Origin: CBDCUI01 sp965223115
GTDB taxonomy: Bacteria; Pseudomonadota; Gammaproteobacteria; UBA4575
Length of the DNA stretch: 64,000 nucleotides
Direction: 5' to 3'
NCBI GenBank assembly: GCA_965223115.1
Contig: OZ244982.1
Coordinates: 1,426,001 to 1,490,000, forward strand
The notes under the pieces are model-generated. The model made no database searches, was not told the origin of the DNA, and worked only from the letters and a program-made list of their open reading frames with translations. Below are positions 44,409 to 54,929 of the stretch, piece by piece; the first letter of the stretch is position 1, and each line of letters starts with the position of its first letter. Both the position numbers and the translations under genes were made by a program.

Positions 44409-45142
44409 AAAAAATATATTTAATAATAGTACTATTTTTTTTGCTTAGCCACGCAGCCCTATCCAATCCTGCACATATACTTAATAATGATAACGTCCCT
44501 CCTCAATTCGAGGCTACTTATAATATTTTCAAAGGTGGTATGCGGGTAGGAAAAATGCAAGTTGTTCTAAAAAAAGATGCCAATCATATTATCTATGAAT
44601 CTACTACTCATCCTGTAGGACTAGCCGCTGTATTTCTTGGCCAACAAGAAGTAATCGATCGGGCTAAACTTTTGCATAAAGACGGTCATTACCATGCAGT
44701 GGAATTCAAACACGAAGTTAAAGGCAGCAAAAAAAACCGTAATGAATATTATCTATTCGATTGGTCTAATAGAAAAGCTAATGTTCAATATAAAAATAGA
44801 CAAAATAGTTTAGATATTCCCCCGCACACATTTGATAATTTTTCTATGCAATTATTATTAATGCGTGAACCTAATTCCGAAAATGCTGTGAACATTTATT
44901 CTGTTATTTCTAAAGGGCGCTTAAAAGAATACGTATACAAACATGACAAGAAGGAAACTATCGAAACCAAACTTGGTAAGCTTAATACAAACAAATATGT
45001 TCGCACCAAAGATAACGAAAAGAAGACCACTTATTTAGGCTGGTATGCTGAAGATTTGCACTACATACCCGTCAAACTAGATAAAATTGAAAATGGGAAT
45101 TTAGATGTATCTATTCAGATTTCTAAAATTAAATGGTTATAG
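44405..45142 (+). CDS. DUF3108-family periplasmic protein
   Basis: A 245-aa secreted protein of the DUF3108 type. The GTG start at 44405 overlaps the purN stop, and residues 1-20 are a signal peptide (IYLIIVLFFLLSHAALS). The family opening FEATYNIFKGGMRVGKMQVVL is present (first half FEATYNIFKGGMRVG). It is thought to be a lipid-binding-type beta protein, but its function is unknown. The purM-purN-DUF3108 order also occurs in Pseudomonas. Confidence 0.85.
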   Translation: MKKIYLIIVLFFLLSHAALSNPAHILNNDNVPPQFEATYNIFKGGMRVGKMQVVLKKDANHIIYESTTHPVGLAAVFLGQQEVIDRAKLLHKDGHYHAVEFKHEVKGSKKNRNEYYLFDWSNRKANVQYKNRQNSLDIPPHTFDNFSMQLLLMREPNSENAVNIYSVISKGRLKEYVYKHDKKETIETKLGKLNTNKYVRTKDNEKKTTYLGWYAEDLHYIPVKLDKIENGNLDVSIQISKIKWL

Positions 45143-45158
45143 TTACTTTAATAAACAA

Positions 45159-46493
45159 TTAGCTACCTGCAACCATCATCTCATCAACAACAATTGAAGG
45201 AGTAATAATATTACTGCGTTGATCAATATCATTTCCAATTGCAATAATATTTTTGAACATATTTTTTAAGTTGCCTGCAATTGTTATTTCTTCTACTGGA
45301 TATTGGATTTCCCCTTTTTCTATCCAAAAACCTACTGCACCACGTGAATAGTCTCCTGTTACATTATTTACCCCGTGGCCGATTAACTCAGTCACTAATA
45401 AACCTTCCTGTACTTCTTGAATCAGTTCTTCTAAAGACTTATCACCCGAGTTTAAAATAAGATTATGTATACCACCTGCATTGCCAGTAGTTTGCATACT
45501 TAATTTACGTGCAGAATAGCTACTTAGTACATAACCTTTTAATACACCATCTTCTACTAATGTGCGAGGTTTGGTTACAACACCTTCTAAATCAAATGCA
45601 CAACTTCCAAGCCCACCTTTAATATGTGGATCCTCAGTAATGGTCACATGATCTGAAAAAACCTCTTTATTCAAATGATCTAATAGAAATGATGCCTTAC
45701 GATACAAAGCACCACCAGAAATAGCACTGACGAAATGAGATAATAATGAACGCGCCATATTTGCCTCAAAAATTACTGGTGTTGTACGCGTTGATATTTT
45801 TTTGGCGCCTAATCTACCAATAGTTCTTTGCGCAGCCTTTTCACCGACAGAGATCGCTGGCTCTAATAACTTTGGATTACGTGATGTTGAATACCAATAA
45901 TCTCTTTGCATAGAACGATTTTGCTCTGCGACTACAACACAAGAAAGATAGTGTCGAGTAGAAGAATAGCAACCTAAAAAACCATGTGTATTTCCATACA
46001 TACTTGTTCCACGTGTGGTGTTAACTGTGGCACCTTCTGAATTTGAGATTTTTTCAAACTCACGTGCTTTACTTTCACATTCAATTGCAATATCAATTGC
46101 AGCATCTGGCGACAAAGCCCAAGGATAGTCGAGCTCTAAATCTTGTATTGAAGTTGCCATGCAGTCTGCATCCGCTAACCCTGCACAGCTATCCTCTTCA
46201 GTAAACTTGGCGATATTACAGGCTACAGATACTGCGTCTTTAATTGCATCTGGTGCTAAATTTGTAGTGCTAGATGAGCCTTTTTTATTATTTATATATA
46301 CAGTGATTCCCAAGGCACGATTATTGTTATGTTCTAAAGTTTCTACATCACCAAGCCGAGCAGTTACTGACAAGCCATGATCTACATGCACTGATGCTTC
46401 AGCACTTGTTGCTCCTTGATGCTTTGCTTCATCCAGACAAAGTTGCACAAAGTCTTCTAACCCAGAATTGACATGTGGCTTTTGGAGATCCAT
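45159..46493 (-). CDS. pmbA: Metalloprotease PmbA (TldE)
   Basis: Non-catalytic partner of TldD; the TldD-PmbA heterodimer trims unfolded peptides and matures some antibiotic peptides and CcdA. It is 444 aa, as expected, and lacks the HExxxH motif found in TldD. Family segments include SLLSHFVSAISGGALYRKAS, FLLDHLNK and the C-terminal TIAGNLKNMF. Its start overlaps the tldD stop by one base. The YjgA gene often present between them is absent. Confidence 0.95.
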   Translation of the reverse strand: MDLQKPHVNSGLEDFVQLCLDEAKHQGATSAEASVHVDHGLSVTARLGDVETLEHNNNRALGITVYINNKKGSSSTTNLAPDAIKDAVSVACNIAKFTEEDSCAGLADADCMATSIQDLELDYPWALSPDAAIDIAIECESKAREFEKISNSEGATVNTTRGTSMYGNTHGFLGCYSSTRHYLSCVVVAEQNRSMQRDYWYSTSRNPKLLEPAISVGEKAAQRTIGRLGAKKISTRTTPVIFEANMARSLLSHFVSAISGGALYRKASFLLDHLNKEVFSDHVTITEDPHIKGGLGSCAFDLEGVVTKPRTLVEDGVLKGYVLSSYSARKLSMQTTGNAGGIHNLILNSGDKSLEELIQEVQEGLLVTELIGHGVNNVTGDYSRGAVGFWIEKGEIQYPVEEITIAGNLKNMFKNIIAIGNDIDQRSNIITPSIVVDEMMVAGS

Positions 46494-47935
46494 TAACTTG
46501 CAGTTCCACCAACTGTAAGTCCATCAATACGCAAAGTAGGTTGTCCAACACCAACAGGTACACTTTGTCCTTCTTTACCACACGTTCCTACCCCTCTATC
46601 TAATTGTAAATCATTTCCGATCATAGATACTCGAGTGAGAACATCTGGACCATCACCTATTAAGGTTGCTCCTTTTACAGGCCTTGTTACTTTGCCTTTT
46701 TCAATCAAATATGCCTCTGAAGCAGAAAACACAAATTTTCCTGAAGTTATATCAACTTGACCTCCACCAAAATTGACTGCATAAAATCCAGAATCTACTG
46801 AACTAATAATTTCACCGGGATCATGATCACCAGCTAACATATAAGTGTTCGTCATGCGCGGCATGGGCAAATGCGCATAGGATTCACGACGCCCATTTCC
46901 AGTTGATTTAGTATTTGAAAGTTTGGCGTTCAATTTATCCTGCATAAATCCTTTTAAAATCCCATCTTCTATTAAAGTTGTACATTGTGTGGCTGTACCT
47001 TCGTCATCCATATTGAGTGAACCCCTTCTATTCGCAAGCGTGCCATCGTCTACAACCGTTACCCCCTTGTTCGCAACCCGTTCTCCAATACGTCCACTAA
47101 ACGCAGAAGTGCCTTTACGGGTAAAGTCGCCTTCCAGACCGTGACCAATGGCTTCATGCAGTAATACACCAGGCCAACCTGGGCCCAGCACAACATTCAT
47201 AGTTCCTGCAGGAGCATCGACTGCTTCTAGGTTTAATAACGCCATTCGTACTGCCTCATGTACATATGAATATGCAAGGTTTTCATTAATGAAATATTCA
47301 TAGCCAACCCGTCCACCTCCACCAGCGCTACCTTGTTCAATGCGGCCATTCTCTTCGACGATGATGGAAACATTTAATCTAACTAGTGGACGTAAATCGC
47401 CTGCAATTGAGCCATCACTACTCGCCACTAAAATCACTTCATGCGTGCCAGCCAATGACACCATCACTTGCTTGACTCGATTATCTTGGTTACGTGCCAA
47501 ATCGTCTAATGAACGTAATAGATCTACTTTGTCTGCTTCAGATATGGAATCTAATGGATTATCGGGCAAATATAATTCATTCCCCGTATTAGATTTCCAT
47601 ACTTGTACACTTCCATTATCAGCACCCCTTGCAATTGCACGTGCAGCTTTACAAGATTCAATCAGTGCTGGTAACACTATTTCATCAGAGTAGGCAAAAC
47701 CAGTTTTATCATCTTTTATCGCACGTATACCAACACCTTGGTTAATATTGTAACTTGCATCTTTCACAATACCATCTTCTAAAGACCAAGCTTCATGCTT
47801 GCGAACTTGAAAATAAATATCTCCACTATCTGCAGATGAATTTAGTAAAGTAGAAAAAGCTTGCGTTAAATGAGACTCATCTAAACCAGAAGGAACAAGA
47901 ATTTGATTTTGTGCTATTTCTAAGGAACTCGACAT
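46493..47935 (-). CDS. tldD: Metalloprotease TldD
   Basis: Catalytic zinc subunit of the TldD/PmbA protease. The 480-aa protein has the metal motif HEAIGHGLEGD (HExxxH), preceded by VVLGPGWPGVLLHE. Other family segments are NFGGGQVDITSGKFVFSA and MIGNDLQLDRGVGTCGKEGQ. It starts 2 bp after the nitrilase stop and overlaps pmbA by one base, making a tight operon. Confidence 0.97.
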   Translation of the reverse strand: MSSSLEIAQNQILVPSGLDESHLTQAFSTLLNSSADSGDIYFQVRKHEAWSLEDGIVKDASYNINQGVGIRAIKDDKTGFAYSDEIVLPALIESCKAARAIARGADNGSVQVWKSNTGNELYLPDNPLDSISEADKVDLLRSLDDLARNQDNRVKQVMVSLAGTHEVILVASSDGSIAGDLRPLVRLNVSIIVEENGRIEQGSAGGGGRVGYEYFINENLAYSYVHEAVRMALLNLEAVDAPAGTMNVVLGPGWPGVLLHEAIGHGLEGDFTRKGTSAFSGRIGERVANKGVTVVDDGTLANRRGSLNMDDEGTATQCTTLIEDGILKGFMQDKLNAKLSNTKSTGNGRRESYAHLPMPRMTNTYMLAGDHDPGEIISSVDSGFYAVNFGGGQVDITSGKFVFSASEAYLIEKGKVTRPVKGATLIGDGPDVLTRVSMIGNDLQLDRGVGTCGKEGQSVPVGVGQPTLRIDGLTVGGTAS

Positions 47936-47937
47936 TA

Positions 47938-48765
47938 TTAATTAATTCTTCGGTGTTGAATGCATGGGAATGTTTTACGTCTTGATTCAAGATAGTCTAA
48001 GTTAATATCAGCAATAGCTACACCAGCTCCATGTTTGACACGATTCAATATCCCACCCCATGGATCTACAATCATACTATTACCAAAAGTGGCTCGACCA
48101 TTTATATGATAACCACCTTGAGCTGATGCTATCATATAGATTAAATTTTCAATCGACCGTGAGCGAATTAAACTCTCCCAATGAGCCCGGCCTGTTGCAG
48201 CAGTAAAGGCTGCGGGTAATACAACAATTTCAGCACCCAGATCAAGCAAGCCACGAAATAATTCTGGGAAACGCAAATCATAACAAATAGCTAATCCAAT
48301 TTTTCCGAATGGTGTATCAACTACTTTTAAATCCAGATCACCAAACTCAATGGTTTCTGATTCATTATAGCTTTCACCTGTATCAACTAAATCAACATCA
48401 AATAAATGAATTTTATCGTAACGTTCTACACACAAACCTTTATTGTTATACACTAGACAGGCCGCGTAAATCTTTTTGGGATCAGGACACTCTAAAGGAA
48501 CTGTTCCACCAATAACCCATATATTATGAAGACTTGCTTGCTCTGAGAGAAATTTTTGAATAGGTCCATCGCCCAAAGGTTCACGTATAGCAACTTTATC
48601 TTCTTCACTAATACCCATAATTGCAAAATTTTCAGGTAGTACAACTAATTCTGCACCTGCTTCAACTGCTTGTGTAATTAAGCGAGCAGCCTCATGTAGA
48701 TTCCCGTCGACATTTGGACCAGACGCCATTTGTATCGCTGCAACTTTACTCAAAATATTTACCAA
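47938..48765 (-). CDS. Carbon-nitrogen hydrolase (nitrilase family)
   Basis: Cytosolic amidase of the nitrilase superfamily, 275 aa. The Glu-Lys-Cys triad is visible: LPENFAI, YDKIHLFDVD and GLAICYDLRFPEL. The sequence resembles the Nit1/YbeM-type deaminated glutathione amidases (metabolite repair), which is the best guess for substrate. It sits between yhdP and tldD, the usual place in Pseudomonas-like genomes. Confidence 0.9.
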   Translation of the reverse strand: MVNILSKVAAIQMASGPNVDGNLHEAARLITQAVEAGAELVVLPENFAIMGISEEDKVAIREPLGDGPIQKFLSEQASLHNIWVIGGTVPLECPDPKKIYAACLVYNNKGLCVERYDKIHLFDVDLVDTGESYNESETIEFGDLDLKVVDTPFGKIGLAICYDLRFPELFRGLLDLGAEIVVLPAAFTAATGRAHWESLIRSRSIENLIYMIASAQGGYHINGRATFGNSMIVDPWGGILNRVKHGAGVAIADINLDYLESRRKTFPCIQHRRIN

Positions 48766-48893
48766 ATAATTAAATAAACCAAACTGTATTATTACATACT
48801 CTATATTTAGCCTAGACTATCAACGCAGAGATATATGCTTTGTATCAAGGCAAATGGTAACACTATAACTTTAATGCCAACTTATCTTGTGAT

Positions 48894-51800
48894 TCAATTT
48901 GTTGGCTGCTGTTGTGGAGATGGTTGACCTTGTGTGGTGGGTGTCTGACTTGCTTTAACTACTTCTTCAGCAATTGGTTCTATTTTAGGGTCTTTCCAGC
49001 TCCCCGTCATAGCGTATTTAACCTCTGTTACCTTATCAACGTCTATACCAATTGTTTTAGCAACTTTTTCTCCAACAATTACGCCTACTGCACCCAATGG
49101 GCCACCAACTGCCAAACCAATCCAGGGGAGACCACCACTTACATGAGGTGTAACAGTAATAGTCTGATCATAATCCTGAGCCACTATACCAGTTCTACCT
49201 TGTATTAAAATATCTGCAGATGGTCCTTTAATCTTTAAATTATCAGTAGTTAAGTTTGCATCTTTAAACAATAAATCCCCTCGGATTTTATCGAACACAT
49301 ATCCTTTAGAAAAGAAATCTGTAAAATCCAGTGACAAGCGACGCGAAATTTCTCCTAAATTAAACAAGCCCACCAAACGACCTGCTCCAGGTTCTACCGA
49401 TGATATTTCTCCTTCTTTGAGTCTTAAGTTTGCAGAACCTGAAAATGACTTCAAAGAAAAATTATACGGGGAACCTGACCATTTGAAAATTGCGTTTACA
49501 CTACCTTCCCCTTTACTTATTCCTGTTTCGAAACCAAGTGCAGTTAAACTATTTTTTATATTTTGTGTAATTAATTGTATCTTTAAGTCTGTAAGCTGAT
49601 TATCGTTTTCCTCAACAAGCCACTGACCGTTGGCAAAAATTTGTAAATCTTGAGCTTTACCAACTAATGAATCAATCATCATTCCAGAAGGTGATTTATT
49701 TGTTTTTAATACAACATTATTAAATGCATAGTTACCAAACTCTAAGAGCTTAGATTGAACATGCAAGGCTGGAATATCGCGGGGATCAATTACTATATTG
49801 TCTTTGCTTTCTGGTTTATTAAGACGAAGGTATTCAAAAGTACCAATCGCAGTTTCCAAGGAGCCTGGTTGTAATGGATACTGAAAATCACCGCTTGCTA
49901 CTGATGATTGTATTTCACCAAACCAATATTTGGATCCTTTATTAAGAATAAAATTAACATCACGAAACTCAAAGGCTGACCATGAAATGCTATTTGCTTG
50001 GATATCGACTTCACTTACACCTATTGTACTAGATTTATCAGTGGATGATTTAAATATCTTTTGCCAGTCCAATACATCTAGTTCATCAAATTTACCTGAT
50101 ATTTTTACACCTTGATCTGGTAGCTGAAATTGATCATCGCCCATTCTAAACTCTAAGGCAGATATTTTATTTTTTTCATTATCAAATTCTGCTTTTAAAA
50201 AGGCATTATCATTATAACTTGCAAACACAGGGAAATCATAGTTTGATTCGTATTTAGTATAGATACTCAAATGTTTATTTTCATTTACTTCCTTATAAAA
50301 AGGCTTCGGCAATGAAGTATGCACACCTTGCAGTGTGCTATCTATATTAATCTCCAGTGATTTATCACTATTATGTTTACTAAATTTAGGCAGGTTTATT
50401 GATGCCGTTACTGGAGAAGCTCCTATAATGTATTTATCAAAATGCTGATAATTTAAAGACAGGTAAGAACTAAAATCAAAGTTACCATTTACAGATAAGA
50501 CAGTTCGACCCTCAGACGTCCTATGTGCATTAGCTAAAAAATCTGACCCAAATAATTTAGCCTTTAACCCCCTTCCTTCAGCACCGCTATTATTAAAATA
50601 CAGTTTTCCATTCAAAGCAGTGAAGGGCAATGAAGCAGATGTAACCGTTAAATTAGTGTTATTGAACTCAACCATGCCACTTACCAACCTTTCTTTTTGC
50701 AATTTTTTTGTAAGTGTCAGAACTAAATCTAAATCTAGAGTTGTGTTTCCATCTACAGTGATATGTTTTGGAATTTGACTACTCGCCTTCAGAAGAGCTG
50801 ACTGCTGTAAAAAATCTAATATATCATTTGCTGGGCCATTTGCTTTACCTTCTATTATCAAGCGTGGCAATTTTAAATCATCTATTTTTGCGGTCACATA
50901 ATCTACTGAGGAGTTCAATATTGTCCCATCATATCCTTTAACTTCTAATGATTTATTTTTAATAACAAGATCAGCGCTAACTTCATGAACAATTGGCCAA
51001 CCTTCACGGTAATTTAATACCCCTTGATTTATATCGGCCACCAATTCAAATGTGCCTGGCTTATCTTTAAACGGAAAACTCCTAGGATCTCCGCGTAACA
51101 AAAACTTTCCGTTTTCTATGACCCCATTTTGCATGCTCGCTTTTAGCCATTTCGAAAGCTTTGGATGCATTTTCTTGTATGGAAGATAGGTTTTAATTAT
51201 ATCTACGCGTGCTTTAGGTATTTGGCCTTGCATATCAAAGTAAATACTTTCATCACTAAACTTAACTAGTCCTTGTAAATTTGCATCCAGCCCTTCTGAT
51301 AATAATCTTACATCTTGAAAAGTTGTAATTACATTATTATTTAGTATTTGCCATTCAAACAATCCAGTCAATGTTTGATCTTTATGAGAATAATCTAATA
51401 ATTTTTTGGCAGAAAAATTTACGTTTGACGAATTTATATTGATATTTCCATTAATATGGTTGCCAGACAACTCTCCATTTAAAGATGTAATTTCAAATTC
51501 ATGACCAGGCAAGGTAATAGTAGAATTCTGCAATGATGATTCATATTTATACTTTATGATTTTATTGTTTTTCCAATATGCCGAAAAATTTGCGTTACTT
51601 AACTCACCTCCAAGATGAATTTTGGAAAATATATCTTGGAAATGGGCAGATACTTTTGGAAAATGCTGAACAGTTGAAAACAAATGTGTAAGGTTAACGT
51701 AGTCAAATGCAGTTGATATGAAATAATTTTCACTCCCACAATCTAAACAACCAATTTCATATTTATTGCCACGCCAAACATTATTTTCGGCTTGTATCTC

Positions 51801-52754
51801 GCTATTGATTAAGGCTAAGTTCCAGCTATTCTTTGTGCCAAAAAGTTTAAACTCAGTTGAGAAATCAGTAATAGGAGCTTCTTCAGAAATAAAGGAGACA
51901 GAATTACCTACTGGCTTATATTGCAAATCCCTTATGTCCAATCTGCCTGTAAATAGTCGCTTTGATTCAGATTTAATTTCTCCCCAAGCTTCAAAATCAA
52001 AAACACCAGAACTCACCCCAACTTGTAACTGCGGGAAAAAATCATCAATCAATTCTAGATTTACATGTTCCCCACGGGTATATAAATTGCCTTTGATATT
52101 ATTAAGCCCTTTATCAAAATCCACTACATTTGCAATCAAAGTGAATGATTCTCCCAATGTCTCAGGCAATATAAATTTAGAAGTGACCTTGAACTGGTCT
52201 TTATCAAATACAAGCTCAATATTTACATGATCAAAAAAGTAATCATATTCTTTCAGCTCATCGCTTATAGCGATTGTGCTTTCTAATAAACTAACTTTTA
52301 CTTTATTATTAATTTTTTGTTGTTTTCTTTTTGCAATCCTCTCACTTACATCAACACCATTGAATACAATTCTATGATTCTTTGTGCGTACTGCCTCTAA
52401 ATTGCTCCCAATTAATATCAGTTGATTAATAATCGGTTTTTTTTGTAAAAAACTCTCATAAATATCGAGAGATAAAAGTGCTTTTTTTACATATAAAAGC
52501 TGGCTGGTTTTCATTTCATCTGAATAAACAAATAAATTATTTATTGTTATTTGCGGTGTGATGCCACTCCAATCTATGCGCATCTCTTCAACTTCTACTG
52601 GCTTATCAACCAAAGATGAAATATTTTCTTGAATAATAGGCAGATAACTTTGATATAGTGATGGGTAACTACGTAGCATACCTAATGTGAGTGCTATCAA
52701 AGCTAGCACACAAACAATAATGTACCAATTAATTAATAATATTCTGCGCCACAT
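48894..52754 (-). CDS. yhdP: AsmA-like envelope protein YhdP
   Basis: A 1286-aa bridge-like protein with one N-terminal membrane helix (about 8-28) and a very long periplasmic beta-rich body. The family is linked to phospholipid transport between the membranes and outer-membrane integrity. The conserved C-terminal AsmA-like segment includes GEGSVNAIFKWSGSPYNF, GAGRLVGLFNLGEISRRLSL and VTPHVSGGLPWIGLAVGGP. The end is a proline/glutamine-rich tail. It follows rng by 13 bp. Length is close to E. coli YhdP (about 1270 aa). Confidence 0.94.
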   Translation of the reverse strand: MWRRILLINWYIIVCVLALIALTLGMLRSYPSLYQSYLPIIQENISSLVDKPVEVEEMRIDWSGITPQITINNLFVYSDEMKTSQLLYVKKALLSLDIYESFLQKKPIINQLILIGSNLEAVRTKNHRIVFNGVDVSERIAKRKQQKINNKVKVSLLESTIAISDELKEYDYFFDHVNIELVFDKDQFKVTSKFILPETLGESFTLIANVVDFDKGLNNIKGNLYTRGEHVNLELIDDFFPQLQVGVSSGVFDFEAWGEIKSESKRLFTGRLDIRDLQYKPVGNSVSFISEEAPITDFSTEFKLFGTKNSWNLALINSEIQAENNVWRGNKYEIGCLDCGSENYFISTAFDYVNLTHLFSTVQHFPKVSAHFQDIFSKIHLGGELSNANFSAYWKNNKIIKYKYESSLQNSTITLPGHEFEITSLNGELSGNHINGNININSSNVNFSAKKLLDYSHKDQTLTGLFEWQILNNNVITTFQDVRLLSEGLDANLQGLVKFSDESIYFDMQGQIPKARVDIIKTYLPYKKMHPKLSKWLKASMQNGVIENGKFLLRGDPRSFPFKDKPGTFELVADINQGVLNYREGWPIVHEVSADLVIKNKSLEVKGYDGTILNSSVDYVTAKIDDLKLPRLIIEGKANGPANDILDFLQQSALLKASSQIPKHITVDGNTTLDLDLVLTLTKKLQKERLVSGMVEFNNTNLTVTSASLPFTALNGKLYFNNSGAEGRGLKAKLFGSDFLANAHRTSEGRTVLSVNGNFDFSSYLSLNYQHFDKYIIGASPVTASINLPKFSKHNSDKSLEINIDSTLQGVHTSLPKPFYKEVNENKHLSIYTKYESNYDFPVFASYNDNAFLKAEFDNEKNKISALEFRMGDDQFQLPDQGVKISGKFDELDVLDWQKIFKSSTDKSSTIGVSEVDIQANSISWSAFEFRDVNFILNKGSKYWFGEIQSSVASGDFQYPLQPGSLETAIGTFEYLRLNKPESKDNIVIDPRDIPALHVQSKLLEFGNYAFNNVVLKTNKSPSGMMIDSLVGKAQDLQIFANGQWLVEENDNQLTDLKIQLITQNIKNSLTALGFETGISKGEGSVNAIFKWSGSPYNFSLKSFSGSANLRLKEGEISSVEPGAGRLVGLFNLGEISRRLSLDFTDFFSKGYVFDKIRGDLLFKDANLTTDNLKIKGPSADILIQGRTGIVAQDYDQTITVTPHVSGGLPWIGLAVGGPLGAVGVIVGEKVAKTIGIDVDKVTEVKYAMTGSWKDPKIEPIAEEVVKASQTPTTQGQPSPQQQPTN

Positions 52755-52767
52755 TTATTATATTTAG

Positions 52768-54273
52768 CTATAACGGCACTACATCAAATTGCTCTTGTGA
52801 ATACAGTGTTTCAACTTGCAGTTTGATCGTTTTGCCGGTGTAATCTTCTAACTCCGCTAAGCTTGTAGATTCTTCATCTAATAATAGATCTACTACAGGT
52901 TGAGACGCCAAAACCAACAATTCGTTCGTTTCATATTGGCGGGCTTCGCGCATTATTTCTCTAAAAAGCTCAAAACATACTGTTTCAGCAGTTTTAATAT
53001 ATCCCCGTCCACTACATGTTACGCACGATTCACACAAAACATGTTCTAGACTCTCTCGAGTTCGTTTTCGTGTCATTTCAACCAGACCCAAAGGCGACAC
53101 CGCACATATTTGACTTTTAGCTTTATCCCTGTCTAATGATTTTTCAAATACTCGCATAACTTGCCGCTTATGCTCTTCATCTCCCATATCAATAAAGTCG
53201 ATAATTATAATGCCACCTAAATTACGCAAACGAAGTTGACGTGCAATTGCTTGTGCGGCTTCTAAATTAGTTTTATAGATAGTCTCCTCTAAATTACGGT
53301 GGCCTACAAACCCTCCTGTATTTATATCAATCGTCGTCATAGCTTCTGTTTGATCAAATATCAAATATCCACCAGACTTTAGTGCCACTTTTCTGTGTAA
53401 CGCTTTTTGTAATTCATCTTCTATTGAATAAAGGTCAAATATTGGCCGACTTCCGGTGTAATGACTAATACAATCCACCAGTTCTGGAACTAGCTTTTTA
53501 GAGAATGATCGTACGGTTTCATATGAGGTCCGTGAATCAATTCTTATCACTTCTACTTCATCTACAGACAAATCACGTAATGTCCGTATTGCCAATGGCA
53601 AATCTGAATAGACTTCATCTACAGATGACACATGATTTACTTTATCGGCTATCGTTTCCCAGAGATTTAATAAGAATTTCAAATCTCTTCTTAACTCAGC
53701 CTCACCTACTCCTTCAGCAGCAGTACGTAAAATACATCCGCAATTAGCCTGAAACTCTTTAATTAATTGTTCACATATCTTTATAAGTCGTGCACGCTCA
53801 TCTTCATCTTCAATACGCGCAGAAATTCTGACATCGTTTGAGTATGGTAATAACACCATATATCTAGATGGCACTGTAATATTGGTGGTAAGACGAGCTC
53901 CTTTTGTACCTAACTGATCCTTTACAACTTGCACAAGTAACTGTTGACCTTCATGCAATAAAGCAGTAATAGACTCATCGTAAGACTGTAAAATCGTAGC
54001 ATCCGGGTCAGGTTCTTCTATCTTTGTTTTCCTTGAACTTTTGGGTAGAAATGCTACATCCGAGCTATGGATAAATGCTGCTTTTGATAAACCTATATCT
54101 ACAAATGCAGCATCCATTCCTGGCATCACTTTACTTACACAGCCTTTAAATATATTTCCTACAAGACCTTGCTTTGCCACTCGTTCTATTTGTATTTCTT
54201 GCAATACCCCATTTTCTACAATTGCAACTCTTGTCTCTTGAGGGGTTACATTAATAAGAATTTCTTCACTCAT
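52768..54273 (-). CDS. rng: Ribonuclease G
   Basis: Endoribonuclease of the RNase E/G family that trims 16S rRNA and decays mRNAs. It is 501 aa, RNase G-sized, without the long RNase E scaffold. An S1 domain (about 35-125) is followed by the catalytic site (TTIDINTGGFVG and IIIIDFIDMGDEEHK) and a zinc-link cysteine cluster CESCVTCSGRGY. The common order maf-rng-yhdP is kept. Confidence 0.96.
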   Translation of the reverse strand: MSEEILINVTPQETRVAIVENGVLQEIQIERVAKQGLVGNIFKGCVSKVMPGMDAAFVDIGLSKAAFIHSSDVAFLPKSSRKTKIEEPDPDATILQSYDESITALLHEGQQLLVQVVKDQLGTKGARLTTNITVPSRYMVLLPYSNDVRISARIEDEDERARLIKICEQLIKEFQANCGCILRTAAEGVGEAELRRDLKFLLNLWETIADKVNHVSSVDEVYSDLPLAIRTLRDLSVDEVEVIRIDSRTSYETVRSFSKKLVPELVDCISHYTGSRPIFDLYSIEDELQKALHRKVALKSGGYLIFDQTEAMTTIDINTGGFVGHRNLEETIYKTNLEAAQAIARQLRLRNLGGIIIIDFIDMGDEEHKRQVMRVFEKSLDRDKAKSQICAVSPLGLVEMTRKRTRESLEHVLCESCVTCSGRGYIKTAETVCFELFREIMREARQYETNELLVLASQPVVDLLLDEESTSLAELEDYTGKTIKLQVETLYSQEQFDVVPL

Positions 54274-54300
54274 ATTTTTCTATAAATAATAGGTAGTATT

Positions 54301-54867
54301 TTAAATCTTGTTTATAATTCTTTGCGCCTCAAGCAAAGGCAAACCAATAACATTGGTATAACTACCCAAAAAATAATCAATAAACTCTGCTCCATAACCT
54401 TGTATTGCATATGCTCCTGCCTTACCGTAAGGCTCATCAGTTAAGCTATATTTGTCAACTTCACTTGATGAAAGCTCTCTAAATTTTACAATCGTCTTAG
54501 TTACTGATTCGTGTATCTTTTGCTTTGTCCACAAACACAATGCCGTTAATACTTGATGTTCACGCCCTGATAGACGCCGTAAATACCGCTTGACAGCTTG
54601 CTGATCGGACGGCTTACCGAGAATCTTCCTATCTATTGTAATAACCGTATCTGCTGCCAGTATTGGCAACTGTGTTTTACATGAATCCCTAGCAGCCTTA
54701 GCTTTTGCCTTAGCGATACGCTGTACATATTTACTAGGATCCTCACACATACTTGGTGTCTCATCTATATTAGACACGTAAGTAGTGTAGACGATACCAA
54801 GCTGATTAAGCAGCTTACACCGACGATTAGAGCCAGAAGCCAGTATAAGCTCAACTCTCGATTGCAT
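54301..54867 (-). CDS. maf: Maf-family nucleotide pyrophosphatase
   Basis: House-cleaning enzyme hydrolysing non-canonical or dTTP/UTP nucleotides. The 188-aa protein opens LILASGSNRRCKLL (family SGSPRR; N replaces P), followed by IDETP, ILAADTVI, SGREHQVLTAL and the C-terminal GYGAEFIDYFLGSYTNVIGLP (core SYTNVIGLP). It resembles YhdE, the dTTP/UTP pyrophosphatase, by neighbourhood with rng. Confidence 0.93.
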   Translation of the reverse strand: MQSRVELILASGSNRRCKLLNQLGIVYTTYVSNIDETPSMCEDPSKYVQRIAKAKAKAARDSCKTQLPILAADTVITIDRKILGKPSDQQAVKRYLRRLSGREHQVLTALCLWTKQKIHESVTKTIVKFRELSSSEVDKYSLTDEPYGKAGAYAIQGYGAEFIDYFLGSYTNVIGLPLLEAQRIINKI

Positions 54868-54929
54868 AGAATTATTTACTAAAAATGCTAATTAAACTAA
54901 TTCAGCAATTCTAGCATGTATTAAATAGT